Below the pieces are notes generated by a model that saw only the letters and a list, made by a program, of their open reading frames with translations, was not told the DNA's origin and searched no databases. Shown piece after piece: positions 1 through 7,629 of a stretch of 14,592 nt of DNA (the first letter of the stretch is position 1; every line of letters begins with the position of its first letter). The DNA is taken from the NCBI GenBank assembly GCA_030039095.1, contig JASHQP010000353.1, forward strand, positions 1 through 14,592, in the 5' to 3' direction. Made by a program: the position numbers and the translations under genes. This DNA comes from Streptosporangiaceae bacterium (GTDB lineage Bacteria; Actinomycetota; Actinomycetes; Streptosporangiales; Streptosporangiaceae).

Positions 1-966
1 GTGGCCCCACGCGTCCCACGTCCAGCTCGGGAACATCCGCAGGGTCCCCTCGAGGAACCCCATGTAGAAGTCCGGCTGCGAGCCCGCGGAGATCCCGACC
101 GGCGTGTACGGCCCGTACAGCCAGATGGGGTTGATCTGCACGAACGTCGCCGCGATCGCCAGCGCGGCGAACGTGAAGAAGAAGAACGCACCGGTCTTGG
201 CCATGAAGTACGGGTACATCGGCTGGCCGACCACGTTCGTGTTCGTGTGGCCCTTGCCGGGCATCTGCGTGTGCTTCTGGAAGATCATGATGAACAGGTG
301 GGCACTGATCAGCGCGAGCAGCAGCCCCGGGATCAGCAGCACGTGGATGATGTACAGCCTGGGAATGATGTCGTTGCCCGGGAACGGCCCGCCGAACAGG
401 AAGAACGTCAGGTAGGTGCCGACCACGGGGATCGACAGCATCACGCCCTCGAGGATCCGCAGCCCGGTGCCGGACAGCAGGTCGTCGGGCAGCGAGTAGC
501 CGAACAGCCCTTCGAGCATGCCCAGGGTCAGCATGATGATCCCGATCAGCCAGTTCGCCTCGCGCGGCTTGCGGTACGCGCCGGTGAAGAAGATCCGCAG
601 CATGTGCGCGAAGATCGCAGCCATGAAGAGGTCGGCGGCCCAGTGGTGGATCTGCCGCATCAGCAGGCCGCCGCGGACGTCGAAGCTGATGTTCAGGGTC
701 GAGGCGTATGCCTCGCTCATCCGGACGCCGTCCAGGTTGTGGTAGCTGCCGTGGTACACGACGTCGGTCATGCTCGGCTGGAAGAACAGCGTCAGGAACG
801 TCCCGGTCAGTAGCAAGATGATGAACGAGTACAGCGCGATCTCGCCCAGCAGGAACGTCCAGTGGTCCGGGAAGACCTTGCGCAGCAGCACCCGGACGCC
901 CCTGGCACCGTGGAACCTGTCGTCCAGCGCCCTGCCGACGCCGTCAAGCGCCCGGTCGACACTCAT
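1..966 (-). CDS. qcrB: Cytochrome bc1 complex cytochrome b subunit (QcrB), 3' part beyond window
   Basis: Reading the reverse strand from an ATG at 966-964 gives 322 codons open to the left edge, so the N-terminal part is present and the C-terminus is missing. It is the membrane subunit that oxidises menaquinol and passes electrons to the Rieske protein and cytochrome c. The start region ([14 protein letters not shown] at about 35-48) and SLPDDLLSG (158-166) are family hallmarks. Heme ligand pairs are visible at H107/H121 and H208/H223. The 15-residue second spacing is the b6f-like pattern of actinobacterial Qcr[10 protein letters not shown] lies near the cut edge. The start lies 7 nt after the qcrA stop, with GAGG 5 nt ahead of it, so it is the last visible gene of ctaE-qcrCAB. 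Identity is very secure. Confidence 0.96.
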   Translation of the reverse strand, partial: MSVDRALDGVGRALDDRFHGARGVRVLLRKVFPDHWTFLLGEIALYSFIILLLTGTFLTLFFQPSMTDVVYHGSYHNLDGVRMSEAYASTLNISFDVRGGLLMRQIHHWAADLFMAAIFAHMLRIFFTGAYRKPREANWLIGIIMLTLGMLEGLFGYSLPDDLLSGTGLRILEGVMLSIPVVGTYLTFFLFGGPFPGNDIIPRLYIIHVLLIPGLLLALISAHLFIMIFQKHTQMPGKGHTNTNVVGQPMYPYFMAKTGAFFFFTFAALAIAATFVQINPIWLYGPYTPVGISAGSQPDFYMGFLEGTLRMFPSWTWDAWGH

Positions 967-973
967 CGCAGCC

Positions 974-2071
974 TCATCCCCGCTCGAAGAAACTCGGGCC
1001 GACCGGCTCGTGGAAGTCGCTGGCCGCGACCAGGTAGCCATCGGCGTCGGTGGTGAGCGGCAGCTGCGGCAGCGGTCGCGGCGCCGGGCCGAAGAGCACC
1101 GTGGCGCCCTTCGGCGCGTTGAAGGTCGACTGGTGGCACGGGCAGAGGATGTGGTGCGTGGTCTGCTCGTACAGGGCCGCCGGGCAGCCGACGTGGGTGC
1201 AGATCTTCGAATAGCAGACGATGTCGTCGACTGTCCAGTTCATGACCGTTGGCGGCTGCAGCACGCCCGGCTGGAACTTGATGATGATCGCGGTGGCCGC
1301 GGCCAGCGCGTCCGGGTCGTCCTGATAGCCCTCGGGGATCACCGTGACCATGCCGCCGGGCGAGCTGAAGTCGCCGGGCCTGATCGGGGTGTTGGCCCCG
1401 TACGTGATCAGCCGCAGGCCCCTGCGCCAGACCGTGTGGCGAAGCGTTGTTCCCGGCAGCGGGCCCATGTCGCGCAGCAGTACGACCGGGGCGACGGCGA
1501 GCGGGACGGTCGCGGCGATCAGCGTGCGCCGCAGCAGCGGCCGCTTCACGAACTGGCTGGCCTCCGCGCCCTCGGTGAAGGTTTCCTTGAACGCGGCCCG
1601 ATTCTCGTCCGTGGAAGCAAGCGGGTGCCGCTGCTCGGTGAGTTCCACCGGGGGCATGATGTGCCGGACCCAGATCACGGCGCCGACGGCCACGGCGAGG
1701 AACGCCACCGACATCGACAGGCCGAGGGCCAGGTTGGAGCGCAGCGTCGAATCGACCGTGCCCACCTCGAGGCCGACGTACGCGGCGATGAACCCGACGC
1801 TGGCCAGGAGCGACAGGATGAACAGCACCGCGACGAGGCGCTCGGCATTCTTCGCGCGCCGGAGATCCGGCGGGTCTTCCGGCAGTTCCCTGACCACGGG
1901 CAGGGGGCCGTCGCCAGCCGCGCCGTCACCGGACCGCTCGCCGAGCATCGTCCGCGCCACGGCGGGCGACGGCGTGCCGATGACGCGGTGTGGGCCGGCG
2001 GGAACGTCAGGTGCGTCGGCCGGCTCGTCGGGCAGCCCTGGCGTGCCGTCAGGGGTGCTGGGATCACTCAT
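974..2071 (-). CDS. qcrA: Cytochrome bc1 complex Rieske iron-sulfur subunit (QcrA)
   Basis: This 365-residue protein carries the [2Fe-2S] cluster that takes electrons from menaquinol at the Qo site and hands them to QcrC. The Rieske motifs are C291-T-H293-V-G-C296 and C310-P-C312-H313: ligands C291, H293, C310 and H313, with C296-C312 as the expected disulfide. Three hydrophobic segments are seen at about 78-99, 112-136 and 183-200, the actinobacterial three-helix form. A twin arginine (R181-R182) sits just before the third, as known for Streptomyces Rieske proteins inserted by Sec and then Tat. The first 70 residues are acidic and Pro-rich, probably cytoplasmic. The ATG overlaps the qcrC end by 8 nt, with AGGAAG upstream, which implies translational coupling. 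Confidence 0.97.
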   Translation of the reverse strand: MSDPSTPDGTPGLPDEPADAPDVPAGPHRVIGTPSPAVARTMLGERSGDGAAGDGPLPVVRELPEDPPDLRRAKNAERLVAVLFILSLLASVGFIAAYVGLEVGTVDSTLRSNLALGLSMSVAFLAVAVGAVIWVRHIMPPVELTEQRHPLASTDENRAAFKETFTEGAEASQFVKRPLLRRTLIAATVPLAVAPVVLLRDMGPLPGTTLRHTVWRRGLRLITYGANTPIRPGDFSSPGGMVTVIPEGYQDDPDALAAATAIIIKFQPGVLQPPTVMNWTVDDIVCYSKICTHVGCPAALYEQTTHHILCPCHQSTFNAPKGATVLFGPAPRPLPQLPLTTDADGYLVAASDFHEPVGPSFFERG

Positions 2072-2873
2072 CAGCGGTCTTCCTGTGTTTTGCGGTTATC
2101 CACATCGCGGCGAGCACCATGAAGAACAGCAGGCCGAGGAACGCGACCAGGCCCTCGGTGACCGGCCCGATCCGGCCCAGGCTGAATCCGCCGGGGTTGG
2201 GCAGGGTCCGGGTCGAGGTCACGTACGCGATGATGTCGCGCTTCTCGTTCGGCGTGATCGTGGTGTTGTTGAAGACCGGCATCGCCTCCGGGCCGGTCAG
2301 CATGGCCTCGTAGATCTGGGTGGGGGTCGCCTGGGTGAGCGGGGGCGCGTACTTGCCGTCGGTCAGCGCGCCGCCCGCTCCGTCGAAGTTGTGGCACTGC
2401 GCGCAGTCGGCGGTGAACAGCTGCTGGCCGAGTCCCGCGTCGGCGCCGGACGTGCTCACCTCGGCCGGGGTCGGGATCGCCGGGCCGCCGGCCAGCGATG
2501 CGATGTACGCGGCGACATCGCGAGTCTGCGTCGGGTTCAGCTGCGGCGGCTTGCGGCCGTTCTCGGCACCGATTTCCTTGGCCGGCATCCGGCCGGTGCT
2601 GACCTGGAAGTCGACCGCGGCCGACCCGACGCCGATCAGGCTCGGCGCGACCGCGGTGCCCTGGGCCTCGAGGCCGTGGCAGGTGGCGCACGTCAGCTGG
2701 AAGATCTGCTGGCCCTTGAGGATCTGCGCCCGCGACGCGCTGGGCGTCGTGGACGCCGACGACTCGCCGCTCCCGGTGATGACCGCGTATATCGCGCCCA
2801 CCAGGATCAGCCCGAGCAGGACGACGGCGTAGCCGGCGACCGGCCGCCTTCGCCTTGCGGTGATCCAGCTCAC
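2064..2873 (-). CDS. qcrC: Cytochrome bc1 complex diheme cytochrome c subunit (QcrC)
   Basis: This 269-residue diheme cytochrome c relays electrons from the Rieske cluster directly to the aa3 oxidase, replacing a soluble cytochrome c in Actinobacteria. Two CxxCH heme sites are visible, CATCH at 62-66 and CAQCH at 157-161. Candidate axial methionines are M96 (in RMP) and M198 (in AMP). A membrane helix at about 15-33 follows an Arg-rich start, and a second lies near the C-terminus (FLGLLFFMVLAAMWIT). This leaves the heme domains outside the membrane. The start is GTG (2873-2871). It lies 19 nt after the ctaE stop and overlaps qcrA by 8 nt, so the genes form one operon. The length matches the family. 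Confidence 0.97.
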   Translation of the reverse strand: MSWITARRRRPVAGYAVVLLGLILVGAIYAVITGSGESSASTTPSASRAQILKGQQIFQLTCATCHGLEAQGTAVAPSLIGVGSAAVDFQVSTGRMPAKEIGAENGRKPPQLNPTQTRDVAAYIASLAGGPAIPTPAEVSTSGADAGLGQQLFTADCAQCHNFDGAGGALTDGKYAPPLTQATPTQIYEAMLTGPEAMPVFNNTTITPNEKRDIIAYVTSTRTLPNPGGFSLGRIGPVTEGLVAFLGLLFFMVLAAMWITAKHRKTADE

Positions 2874-2892
2874 TGCAGTCCCCAGTCTCCGA

Positions 2893-3531
2893 TTAGTGAA
2901 TCAGGAAAATCGTGCTGTACAGGCCTATCCACACGACGTCGACGAAGTGCCAGTAGTACGACACGACGATGGCGCTGACCTGCTGCTCATGCGTGAACTT
3001 CTTGGCGGTGAACGTGCGGCCAAGAAGAAACATGAACGCGACGAGCCCGCCGGCCACGTGAAGGCCGTGGAATCCGGTGGGGATGTAGAAAACCGAGCCG
3101 AAGTTGCTCGAGAAGATCGTCAGGTGCTGCTTCGTTACCAGGTCGTTGTAGTCATAGACCTGGCCCACAAGGAACGCGAAACCCATCAGCCAGGTCAGCA
3201 CGTACCACTCGCGCAGACCCCAGCGCGCCACGTTCCAGATCCCTGCCGTGCGCCGCACCTGGCCGCGCTCGGCGGCAAAGACCCCCAACTGGCAGGTGAC
3301 GCTGGAGAGCAGCAGAATGATCGTGATCGCTGTTTCCAGCCCGAGGTCGAAGTGCGCCTGCGGCCAGGGCTCGCCCAGGCCCTTGTCCACCGAGCGGACC
3401 GTGAAGTACATGGCGAACAGCGCCGCGAAGAACATCAGCTCCGAGGAGAGCCAGACAATGGTCCCGACGCTGACCAGGCTCGGTCTGCTGGTCGGCGTCC
3501 GTGGGGTTGTGTCGGTCGTTGCTGTGGCCAC
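2893..3531 (-). CDS. ctaE: Cytochrome c oxidase subunit III (CtaE)
   Basis: This is subunit III of the aa3-type oxidase, a five-helix membrane protein that stabilises the catalytic subunit and forms part of the bc1-aa3 supercomplex. Family signatures are [17 protein letters not shown] near residues 20-36 (with conserved E31), [10 protein letters not shown], and the C-terminal [17 protein letters not shown] choose the GTG at 3531-3529 (212 aa), because homologues begin about 20 residues before VSVGTIVW. The frame is open further upstream to 3918, but that part lies antisense to the receiver gene and has no family resemblance. No Shine-Dalgarno is seen. AATAAT ends 7 nt before the GTG, so the mRNA may be leaderless. 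It is the first gene of the qcr operon. Confidence 0.93.
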   Translation of the reverse strand: MATATTDTTPRTPTSRPSLVSVGTIVWLSSELMFFAALFAMYFTVRSVDKGLGEPWPQAHFDLGLETAITIILLLSSVTCQLGVFAAERGQVRRTAGIWNVARWGLREWYVLTWLMGFAFLVGQVYDYNDLVTKQHLTIFSSNFGSVFYIPTGFHGLHVAGGLVAFMFLLGRTFTAKKFTHEQQVSAIVVSYYWHFVDVVWIGLYSTIFLIH

Positions 3532-3600
3532 GGGGCTTATTATTACGACACCGCGTAGGCGGTGCACGCCCGACCCCCCGGGTCGGTAGCATCCAGTTTC
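3532..3600. promoter_or_regulatory. Divergent promoter region between ctaE and the receiver-domain gene
   Basis: Only 69 bases separate the two divergent start codons. On the minus strand AATAAT (5 of 6 matches to TATAAT) ends 7 nt before the ctaE GTG. On the plus strand TAGCAT (3587-3592, fits TAnnnT) ends 8 nt before the ATG at 3601. Neither gene has a purine-rich ribosome site. Both are therefore likely to start transcription at or very near the start codon (leaderless). I see no convincing -35 boxes. The two promoters would lie back to back, so occupancy of one could affect the other. This is a pattern reading, not a mapped start site. Confidence 0.45.
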
Positions 3601-4002
3601 ATGAAGGTCGTTGTATACAGCCATGACGCGGACACCCGGGCCCGGGTAAGGCTCGCAATCGGGCGCCGGCCGGCCCCGGATGTTCCCGAGGCCGAGGTGA
3701 TCGAGGTCGCCACGCACCCCGCGCTGATCCGGCTGCTCGACGGCGGCGGCGCCGACGTCATGGTGCTCGACGGCGAGGCTCAGCCGGCCGGCGGCATGGG
3801 CGTGTGCCGGCAGGCCAAGGACGAGGTCTTCAACTGCCCGCCGGCGCTGCTGATCATCGGGCGCGCCGACGACGGCTGGCTCGCCACCTGGTCGCTGGCG
3901 GATGCAGTGGTGAGCCACCCGATCGAGCCCGCCGTGCTCGCGCAGGCCCTGGCCGGCCTGATGCGCCAGCGCGCAGCGGGTACCGCCGTGGCCAAGAACT
4001 GA
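3601..4002 (+). CDS. Stand-alone degenerate response-regulator receiver domain protein
   Basis: The 133-residue product has the size and pattern of a CheY-like receiver without an output domain. It begins [13 protein letters not shown], with acidic D9 and D11 at the metal-binding position. A hydrophobic strand ends in D57 (VMVLDGE), where the phosphoacceptor Asp lies in CheY. The usual Thr/Ser at the end of strand 4 is Gly (LLIIGRA, G87), and the conserved Lys before Pro is His (SHPIEP, H106). Phosphorylation-driven switching is therefore doubtful, and it may be a pseudo-receiver used for protein contacts. The ATG at 3601 is chosen because it starts the first strand. The stop overlaps the trpD ribosome site, so the pair is probably co-transcribed. 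The partner and role are unknown. Confidence 0.8.
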   Translation: MKVVVYSHDADTRARVRLAIGRRPAPDVPEAEVIEVATHPALIRLLDGGGADVMVLDGEAQPAGGMGVCRQAKDEVFNCPPALLIIGRADDGWLATWSLADAVVSHPIEPAVLAQALAGLMRQRAAGTAVAKN

Positions 4003-4010
4003 GGAACGGC

Positions 4011-5063
4011 GTGGATTCCCGCACCGCCTGGCCGGCCCTGATCGGCGCGCTCATCAAGGGGGAGACCCTCAGCGCCGACGAAACCGCATGGGCGATGAAC
4101 GAGATCATGGAGGGCGCGGCGACGCCCGCCCAGATCGCTGGGTTCGGCGTCGCGCTGCGGATGAAGGGCGAAACGCCTGCCGAGCTCACCGGGCTGGCCG
4201 AGACGATGCTCGCGCGGGCCACGCCGGTCAGCATCCCTGGCCCCATCGTCGACCTGGTCGGCACCGGCGGTGACGGGGCGCAAACCGTCAACATCTCGAC
4301 GATGGGCACGATCGTCGCCGCCGCGGCCGGCGCCAGGATGGCGAAGCACGGGAACCGCGCCGCTTCGTCCGCATGCGGCACCGCCGACCTGCTCGAGGCG
4401 CTCGGCGTGGTGATCGACCTGCCGCCCGAGGCCACCGAGCGGCTGATGGCGGAGACCGGGGTGGTGTTCCTGTTCGCGGCGCTGTATCACCCGGCGCTGC
4501 GCCACACCGCCGTGCCGCGGCGGGAGCTCGGCGTGCCCACCGTGTTCAACTTCATCGGCCCGGTGGCGAACCCGGCCAGGCCCGGGGCGCAGGCGATCGG
4601 CGTGGCCGACCCCCGCATGGGCTCGGTGATCGCGGGCGTGCTGGCCGGCCGGGGCTGCTCGGCGCTCGTGTTCCACGGCGACGATGGGCTGGACGAGCTC
4701 ACCACGACCGGCCGGTCGACCGTGTGGCTGGTGCACGGCGGCACGGTGAGCCAGACCTCGTTCGATCCCGCCGCGCTCGGGATCGCCCGGTCGGCGCCCG
4801 AGGACCTGCGCGGTGGCGACCCTGCGCACAACGCCGGGGTGGCCCGCGCGGTGCTCGGCGGCGAGCAGGGGCCGGTGCGGGACACTGTGCTGCTCAACGC
4901 GGCTGCGGCGCTGGCCGCCGAGGCCGGTGTCACCGGCCCGGACCAGCTGCAGGCGGCGCTGGCCGACGGCTACGCGAGGGCGGCGAGCGCGGTGGACTCC
5001 GGCGCCGCCCAGGATCTGCTGGAGCGCTGGGTGGCGGCCAGCCGCCGGCTGGCGGGGCGCTGA
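4011..5063 (+). CDS. trpD: Anthranilate phosphoribosyltransferase (TrpD)
   Basis: TrpD joins anthranilate to PRPP to give phosphoribosyl-anthranilate, the second step of tryptophan synthesis, in the cytoplasm. The 350-residue length is usual. Key motifs are GTGGD at 84-88 and KHGNR at 112-116 (PRPP and anthranilate binding), [12 protein letters not shown] in the middle, and a Mg-binding DGLDEL segment. The GTG at 4011 is chosen because GAGGA (4001-4005) lies 5 nt ahead and the N-terminus then fits the family. The open frame continuing upstream overlaps the receiver gene and is a shadow. No other trp genes are nearby. An isolated trpD beside ctaE-qcr is the arrangement I recall in mycobacteria and Streptomyces. 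It converges with the RAM-domain gene, 31 nt apart. Confidence 0.95.
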   Translation: MDSRTAWPALIGALIKGETLSADETAWAMNEIMEGAATPAQIAGFGVALRMKGETPAELTGLAETMLARATPVSIPGPIVDLVGTGGDGAQTVNISTMGTIVAAAAGARMAKHGNRAASSACGTADLLEALGVVIDLPPEATERLMAETGVVFLFAALYHPALRHTAVPRRELGVPTVFNFIGPVANPARPGAQAIGVADPRMGSVIAGVLAGRGCSALVFHGDDGLDELTTTGRSTVWLVHGGTVSQTSFDPAALGIARSAPEDLRGGDPAHNAGVARAVLGGEQGPVRDTVLLNAAAALAAEAGVTGPDQLQAALADGYARAASAVDSGAAQDLLERWVAASRRLAGR

Positions 5064-5094
5064 GCGGGCCGATGGCTTCCCGGCGAGCGGGACG

Positions 5095-5382
5095 TCACCC
5101 CTCTTCGGAGTAGCCGATCGCGAACGCGGCCTCGAGGTCGTGCCGTGAGTAGGTCCGGAACGCGATGTGGGTCTCGGTGTGGAGCACGCCGTCGACCCGG
5201 TTCAGGTTGCCGGGGATGACGTCGGCGAGCTCGTCGTGTGAGCGGACCCTGACCATGGCCACGAGGTCGAACTCGCCGGTCACGGAGTAGACCTCGGAGA
5301 CCTCCGCTATCTGCGCGATCGCCTCGGCCGTCTCCGGAATGCGCGCGACATCAGCCCTGACCAGAACGATAGCTGTGACCAC
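5095..5382 (-). CDS. Stand-alone Lrp/AsnC ligand-binding (RAM) domain protein
   Basis: The 95-residue product corresponds to the C-terminal amino-acid-binding (RAM) domain of Lrp/AsnC regulators and has no helix-turn-helix. It shows the alternating strand-helix pattern starting TAIVLVRAD, and the typical turn SVTGEFDLVAMV with G36 and D39. Such single-domain proteins form ring-like oligomers and are thought to sense amino acids or modulate full-length Lrp proteins; the ligand here is unknown. The GTG start (5382-5380) is firmly set by AGGAGG at 5388-5393, 5 nt upstream. The first 76 nt of the gene lie inside the 3' end of the exonuclease gene on the same strand. Streptomyces has a comparable single-domain gene in this neighbourhood. 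Confidence 0.9.
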   Translation of the reverse strand: MVTAIVLVRADVARIPETAEAIAQIAEVSEVYSVTGEFDLVAMVRVRSHDELADVIPGNLNRVDGVLHTETHIAFRTYSRHDLEAAFAIGYSEEG

Positions 5383-6053
5383 TGCCGCCTCCTGCGCCCG
5401 CCGGGCGCCCGCAGCCCCGGATGCGCCAGTAGCGTACCGCCCCGGACGCTGCCCGCCTCGGCCCAGGCACTGATCTCGGCGAACGTATGCACCCCTTGCC
5501 CGGCAAGCCGGGCGAGCAGGGCCTGGAGCACGTCGGCGGTTGCCCGGGCGTCGTCAAGGGCACGATGCCGGGGCTCGGTGCCGGCGCCGAAGAAGCTGGC
5601 CAGCGTCGCCAGCTTGCAGTCGGGGACCTCGGCCTCGCCCAGCACCGAGCGGGCCAGCGCCGCGGTATCCAGCACCGGGAACCCCGGCCAGGCGATGCGG
5701 CTGCTCCCGCACGCCGCGGTGAGGAAGCCGACGTCGAAGGGCGCGTTGTGCGCGGTCAGTACGCAGCCGTCGGCGAACGCGAGAAAACCGGGCAGCACCG
5801 CGGCGATTCCCGGCGCCTGGCTGACCATCGCGTCGGTGATGCCGGTGAGCGCCACGATGTCGGCTGGAATCGGGTGGCCCGGGTTGACCAGCGCGGAGAA
5901 CTCGGCACGCGGCTGGCCGCCGCCGATCCGCACCGCGGCGATCTCGGTAATGCCCGCGTGCTCAGGGAGCCATCCCGTGGTCTCCACATCGACGATCACG
6001 AAACCGGTTCGGTCGAGTTCCGCGACCGGCGTGGCAGGCTCGGGAATGGTCAC
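5307..6053 (-). CDS. DEDDh-family 3'-5' exonuclease (DnaQ-like)
   Basis: The protein (248 aa) has the RNase T/DnaQ fold with all five catalytic residues of the DEDDh class: D22 and E24 in DVETTG, D107 in HNAPFD, and H163 and D168 in HRALDD. It should hydrolyse DNA or RNA from the 3' end using two metal ions. The domain ends near residue 190. The remaining tail is Arg-rich, and its last 25 or so residues are read from DNA that also encodes the RAM-domain protein, so the tail may have no fold of its own. The start is GTG (6053), with GGTGA just upstream and a TACGGT box 6 nt away. M. tuberculosis Rv2191, in the same place, is longer and carries an added UvrC-like region that is absent here. Confidence 0.9.
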   Translation of the reverse strand: MTIPEPATPVAELDRTGFVIVDVETTGWLPEHAGITEIAAVRIGGGQPRAEFSALVNPGHPIPADIVALTGITDAMVSQAPGIAAVLPGFLAFADGCVLTAHNAPFDVGFLTAACGSSRIAWPGFPVLDTAALARSVLGEAEVPDCKLATLASFFGAGTEPRHRALDDARATADVLQALLARLAGQGVHTFAEISAWAEAGSVRGGTLLAHPGLRAPGGRRRRQWSQLSFWSGLMSRAFRRRPRRSRR

Positions 6054-6171
6054 ATGATCACCGTAGAACCACCCGCCGACAGTTCTGCTTCAGGCGCGCC
6101 GCACGAGGTCACGCCGCACCCGCGGGCATGCATGGCTCACAAAACGGCCGATGCGAGAGTGCGCGAAGTGG

Positions 6172-6201
6172 TTGAATACACCACCTCGATATCACTAGTG
6201 T
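6172..6201 (+). promoter_or_regulatory. Candidate promoter of the riboswitch-NlpC/P60 transcript
   Basis: TTGAAT (6172-6177) and TAGTGT (6196-6201) are separated by 18 bases. They fit the -35 and -10 boxes of a housekeeping sigma factor. The predicted transcription start near 6208 lies about 45 bases before the 5' edge of the riboswitch, which is a sensible position. The stretch around it is more A/T-rich than the neighbouring DNA. No experimental support is visible. Confidence 0.45.
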
Positions 6202-6253
6202 CAGGCAGCGAGCCGCATCACTCAGCAGTCGCCGCAATGGCGACGGTGATCGG

Positions 6254-6433
6254 CCGCCGCCGAGTCTCCGCCGCTGGCCCCCGGGCCGGCTGGAGAGCCG
6301 GGGAACCACCGGAGGACCACCGGGCGCACGCCAGGGGATGCTCCAGGGGTGAATCGGATCGGCCCGCCGTGGTGGGCCGGACCGTAGGGCGCGCTTCCAC
6401 AGCCCGAACCCGTCAGCTCACCCGGTAGGCGGA
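6254..6433 (+). ncRNA. c-di-AMP riboswitch (ydaO/yuaA class)
   Basis: The leader of the NlpC/P60 gene carries the conserved blocks of the ydaO class in order: GCCGAGTCTCCGCC near 6260, CCGGGGAACC at 6298-6307, GGGGTGAATCGG near 6347-6358, GTAGGGCGC near 6384, and CCCGAACCCGTCAGCT at 6403-6418 ending in CCCGGTAGGCGG (6421-6432). The closing helix can form between CCGCC (6257-6261) and GGCGG (6428-6432). In Actinobacteria this riboswitch typically sits ahead of cell-wall hydrolase genes and turns expression off when c-di-AMP binds. The 3' end is only about 10 bases from the AAGGAG ribosome site (6443-6448). No clear terminator lies between, so control of translation or of Rho access is possible. 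The exact 5' boundary is approximate. Confidence 0.92.
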
Positions 6434-6460
6434 CAGTGGAAGAAGGAGCGTGTCACGCAC

Positions 6461-7528
6461 GTGGGTACGCGGTCATTGAGTAGTGCTCTTGCCCGTGTCT
6501 TCCGCTCGTTCAGCGTCCTGCGCACCTGGCGGAGCCGCGGCGTCGCCGTGTCGTTCGCGCTGGTCGCCGTCGGCGCGCTCGTGATGGCCAGCGGCGCTGC
6601 GTCCGCGGCGCCGCAGCCAACCGTCGCCCAGGCCCAGGCGAAGCTCGACAAGCTGAACAACCAGCTGCAGCAGCTCGACCAGCGGTACGACCAGATACAG
6701 CAGCAGCTCTCCTCGGCCAACCAGCAGCTCGCGCTCGCGAACACGGCCGCTGCGCGCTACCAGAACCGGTTCAAGTCGATGCGGGCCGAGGTCGCGCAGA
6801 TCGCCGCCGAAGCGTACGAGACCGGCGGCATCGACACCCCGGAGGCGCTGCTCACCTCCGACAACCCGCAGAAGATCCTGGACCAGTCCTCGATCCTGCT
6901 GGAGCTGTCGTCGGACAACAGTGCCGAGATGAGCGCGTTCCTCACCGCGGCCCGCCAGCTCGAAAACGCGCAGTCGGCCACGCGCCGGGTCAGGGACGGC
7001 ATCCTCCAGCTCAAGGGCAAGCTGGCAGCGCAGAAGGCCTCGCTCAACAAGCTGATCAGCAAGCAGCAGGCGCTGGTCAACCAGCTCTCCCCAGCCGATC
7101 TGGCCGGCACCGGCCCCGGCGGCGGCGCTTCGACCGGCGGCAGCATCGGCGCACCCGACCCGCTGCCGGACGTCACGCAGGGGGAAAAGGCCGTGGCGTT
7201 CGCCTTCTCCAAGATCGGCTGCCCGTACGTGTTCGGCGGCACCGGTCCATGCCAGGACGGGTACGACTGCTCCGGCCTGACCCAGGCCGCCTGGGCGGCC
7301 GCCGGTGTTGCGATCCCGCGCACCAGCGAGGAGCAGGCCGACCTGCCCGCGGTGCCGGAATCCGACCTCGAGCCCGGCGACATCCTGGAGTTCCTCGGTG
7401 ACGGGCATGTCGGAATCTACGTGGGTAACAACATGCTGATAGACGCGCCGCAAACGGGCGAGGATGTCCAGGAAGTCGCGTTCACCGGCTGGTACCAGGA
7501 GAACTTCGACGGAGCCGTCCGGCCGTAG
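6461..7528 (+). CDS. Secreted NlpC/P60 peptidoglycan hydrolase with coiled-coil N-domain
   Basis: This is a 355-residue cell-wall endopeptidase expected to cut stem peptides of peptidoglycan outside the cell. A long signal peptide (Arg-rich start, hydrophobic core at about 28-42, cleavage near ASA|AP at 49-51) is followed by Gln-rich coiled coils at about 55-100 and 160-208 and a Gly/Ser/Pro linker at about 211-232. The NlpC/P60 domain then runs to the end. The catalytic Cys is C270 (YDCSGL) and the catalytic His is H316 (DGHVGIYVG); D328 is a candidate third residue. The architecture matches mycobacterial Rv2190c and RipA-type enzymes. The GTG at 6461 is the first start giving a signal peptide; AAGGAG lies 12 nt ahead, slightly far. 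It is controlled by the c-di-AMP riboswitch upstream. Confidence 0.93.
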   Translation: MGTRSLSSALARVFRSFSVLRTWRSRGVAVSFALVAVGALVMASGAASAAPQPTVAQAQAKLDKLNNQLQQLDQRYDQIQQQLSSANQQLALANTAAARYQNRFKSMRAEVAQIAAEAYETGGIDTPEALLTSDNPQKILDQSSILLELSSDNSAEMSAFLTAARQLENAQSATRRVRDGILQLKGKLAAQKASLNKLISKQQALVNQLSPADLAGTGPGGGASTGGSIGAPDPLPDVTQGEKAVAFAFSKIGCPYVFGGTGPCQDGYDCSGLTQAAWAAAGVAIPRTSEEQADLPAVPESDLEPGDILEFLGDGHVGIYVGNNMLIDAPQTGEDVQEVAFTGWYQENFDGAVRP

Positions 7529-7537
7529 ACTCTGCTG

Positions 7538-7565
7538 CTGGCCCTCCGCATAGCCGCAGGGCCAG
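7538..7565 (+). terminator. Hairpin after the NlpC/P60 gene
   Basis: CTGGCCCT (7538-7545) and AGGGCCAG (7558-7565) form a perfect 8-bp stem with a 12-nt loop, starting 10 bases after the stop codon. There is no T-run, as is common for actinobacterial stem-loop terminators. It may instead only slow or process a transcript running into pimB, since the next start lies within about 65 bases. Confidence 0.4.
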
Positions 7566-7587
7566 GGGAGGGTCGGGTGAGGCGGGC

Positions 7588-7621
7588 CAGGGCGGGGCGA
7601 GAGTGGCACAGGGCGGGGCGA
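7588..7621 (+). repeat. 13-bp direct repeat at the pimB start
   Basis: CAGGGCGGGGCGA occurs at 7588-7600 and again at 7609-7621, a period of 21 bases. Each copy precedes a possible GTG start of the mannosyltransferase gene (7603 and 7630, in frame with each other). It looks like a small tandem duplication of the ribosome-site region and makes the true start ambiguous. Confidence 0.6.
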
Positions 7622-7629
7622 TAAGACCC

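Noticed and set aside
1344..2978. 544-codon plus-strand open frame opposite qcrA and qcrC
   Set aside because: Antisense shadow of two certain genes; no recognisable motif or ribosome site.
3532..3918. N-terminal extension of ctaE to position 3918
   Set aside because: The extra residues are antisense to the receiver gene and unlike CtaE homologues, which begin close to the GTG at 3531.
6109..6428. Open frames on both strands in the gap before the NlpC/P60 gene
   Set aside because: They run through the riboswitch, whose conserved blocks explain the sequence; no domain is seen.
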